Source: a bacterium
Lineage (GTDB): Bacteria; Patescibacteriota; Patescibacteriia; UBA2591; JAGGZP01
Assembly: GCA_021161965.1 (NCBI GenBank)
Contig: JAGGZP010000007.1
Location: 1 to 5,093, forward strand
Direction of reading: 5' to 3'
Length of the DNA stretch: 5,093 nt
Of the stretch, positions 4,364 through 5,093 are shown piece by piece. The position numbers and the translations under genes are program-made. The notes beneath the pieces are model-generated. The model was not told the origin of the DNA. It searched no databases and was given only the letters and a program-made list of their open reading frames with translations. How positions within the stretch are numbered: position 1 is the stretch's first letter; each line of letters begins with the position of its first letter.

Positions 4364-5093
4364 ATGAAATTAATTATTGTTGAATCACCAACAAAAGCAA
4401 AAACAATCAGTCAATTTTTAAAAGATGATTTTGTTATTGAATCGTGTAACGGACATATTCGTGATTTACCGCGAGGGAAAATGGGTATTGATATTGAAAA
4501 CAATTTCCAACCACAATATGTAATTCCAACAAAAAAAAGAAAAATTGTTAATAAATTAAAAAAAATTGCTGAAAAAGCAGAAAAAATCTATTTAGCAACC
4601 GATGAAGATAGGGAGGGAGAAGCAATTTCTTGGCATTTATCAAAAATTTTGCCAAAAAAAGAAATTAAAAGGATTGCTTTTCATGAAATAACTGAGGAAG
4701 CAGTAAAAAACGCTCTAAAAAATCCTCGAGAAATAAATTTGAATTTAGTTAACTCCCAACAAGCACGACGAATATTAGACCGATTAGTTGGTTATAGTTT
4801 GTCACCACTTTTGTGGAAAAAAATAGCTAAAGGGCTTTCTGCTGGTCGGGTTCAGTCGCCGGCTCTAAGACTGATTTGTGAGAGAGAAAAAGAAATAGAA
4901 AAATTTAAACCAAAAAAATATTGGAGTATTAAAGTAAAACTCCAACCACAAATAGAAAAAGACAATCGCAGTACATTTTGGGCAAAATTGTTTAAAATTG
5001 ATAATAAAATCTTAGAGAAATTATCAATTGATTCAGAAAAAAAAGTAAATAAAATTCTAAAAGATTTAAAAGAAGCGAATTATTTTATTTTGA
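4364..5093 (+). CDS. topA: DNA topoisomerase I (5' part, cut by window edge)
   Basis: A type IA topoisomerase that relaxes negative supercoils through a transient 5'-phosphotyrosine link. The window holds 243 residues: the TOPRIM domain with VESPTKAKTI (6-15, catalytic Glu7) and ATDEDREGEAISWHL (78-92, metal-binding Asp80, Asp82 and Glu84), then SQQARRILDRLVGYSLSPLLW (131-151) and LSAGRVQSPALRLICERE (158-175). The active-site tyrosine and any C-terminal zinc-finger domains lie beyond the right edge, so completeness cannot be judged. The ATG at 4364 gives the typical N-terminus MKLIIVESP. It lies 10 bases after the dprA stop with no Shine-Dalgarno at a useful distance, so translation may depend on coupling to dprA. 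An in-frame TTG at 4355 is a less likely start. Confidence 0.95.
   Translation, partial: MKLIIVESPTKAKTISQFLKDDFVIESCNGHIRDLPRGKMGIDIENNFQPQYVIPTKKRKIVNKLKKIAEKAEKIYLATDEDREGEAISWHLSKILPKKEIKRIAFHEITEEAVKNALKNPREINLNLVNSQQARRILDRLVGYSLSPLLWKKIAKGLSAGRVQSPALRLICEREKEIEKFKPKKYWSIKVKLQPQIEKDNRSTFWAKLFKIDNKILEKLSIDSEKKVNKILKDLKEANYFIL

Overview
This AT-rich window (hand counts give about 24% GC in part of murG and 29% in the first 300 bases of dprA) looks like chromosome from a bacterium of the Candidate Phyla Radiation (Patescibacteria), probably near Parcubacteria. The assignment is an inference. It rests on the short, divergent MurC and MurG with CPR-like motif variants (GTNGKST, VEACE, GGGTAGS), a compact DprA without the N-terminal SAM domain, and very tight gene packing. 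Two genes end in TGA and every Trp is TGG, so the standard bacterial code fits. The UGA=Gly code of Gracilibacteria/SR1 is not supported.

The left two thirds is transcribed on the minus strand. Reading in the direction of transcription from about 3484, there is an operon of three small unrecognised genes (43, 80 and 94 aa) joined by overlapping stops and starts. A terminator, murG, a secreted CE4 polysaccharide deacetylase, a second terminator and a 5' part of murC follow; murC runs off the left edge. The right third is transcribed on the plus strand: dprA, then topA, which runs off the right edge. No gap exceeds about 90 bases.

MurG and MurC act in peptidoglycan precursor synthesis, and the deacetylase between them plausibly trims N-acetyl groups from finished wall sugars, so this side is a cell-wall locus. 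DprA and TopA are the common dprA-topA pair (DNA uptake/recombination and supercoil relaxation). The small operon sits between these two blocks with its own promoter and terminator. It has higher GC (about 38% by hand count) than the sampled neighbouring genes.

The main points of interest are these: a tandem array of an 8-base unit (consensus acgcggat) that adds about 15 residues in frame to MurC; the three-gene operon of unknown small proteins, including a 43-aa one-helix membrane protein and a 94-aa protein with a clear internal duplication; two opposed promoters sharing one -10 box between that operon and dprA; and a split between genes with strong Shine-Dalgarno sites (the deacetylase and the small operon) and genes with none (murC, murG, dprA, topA), where murG looks truly leaderless.
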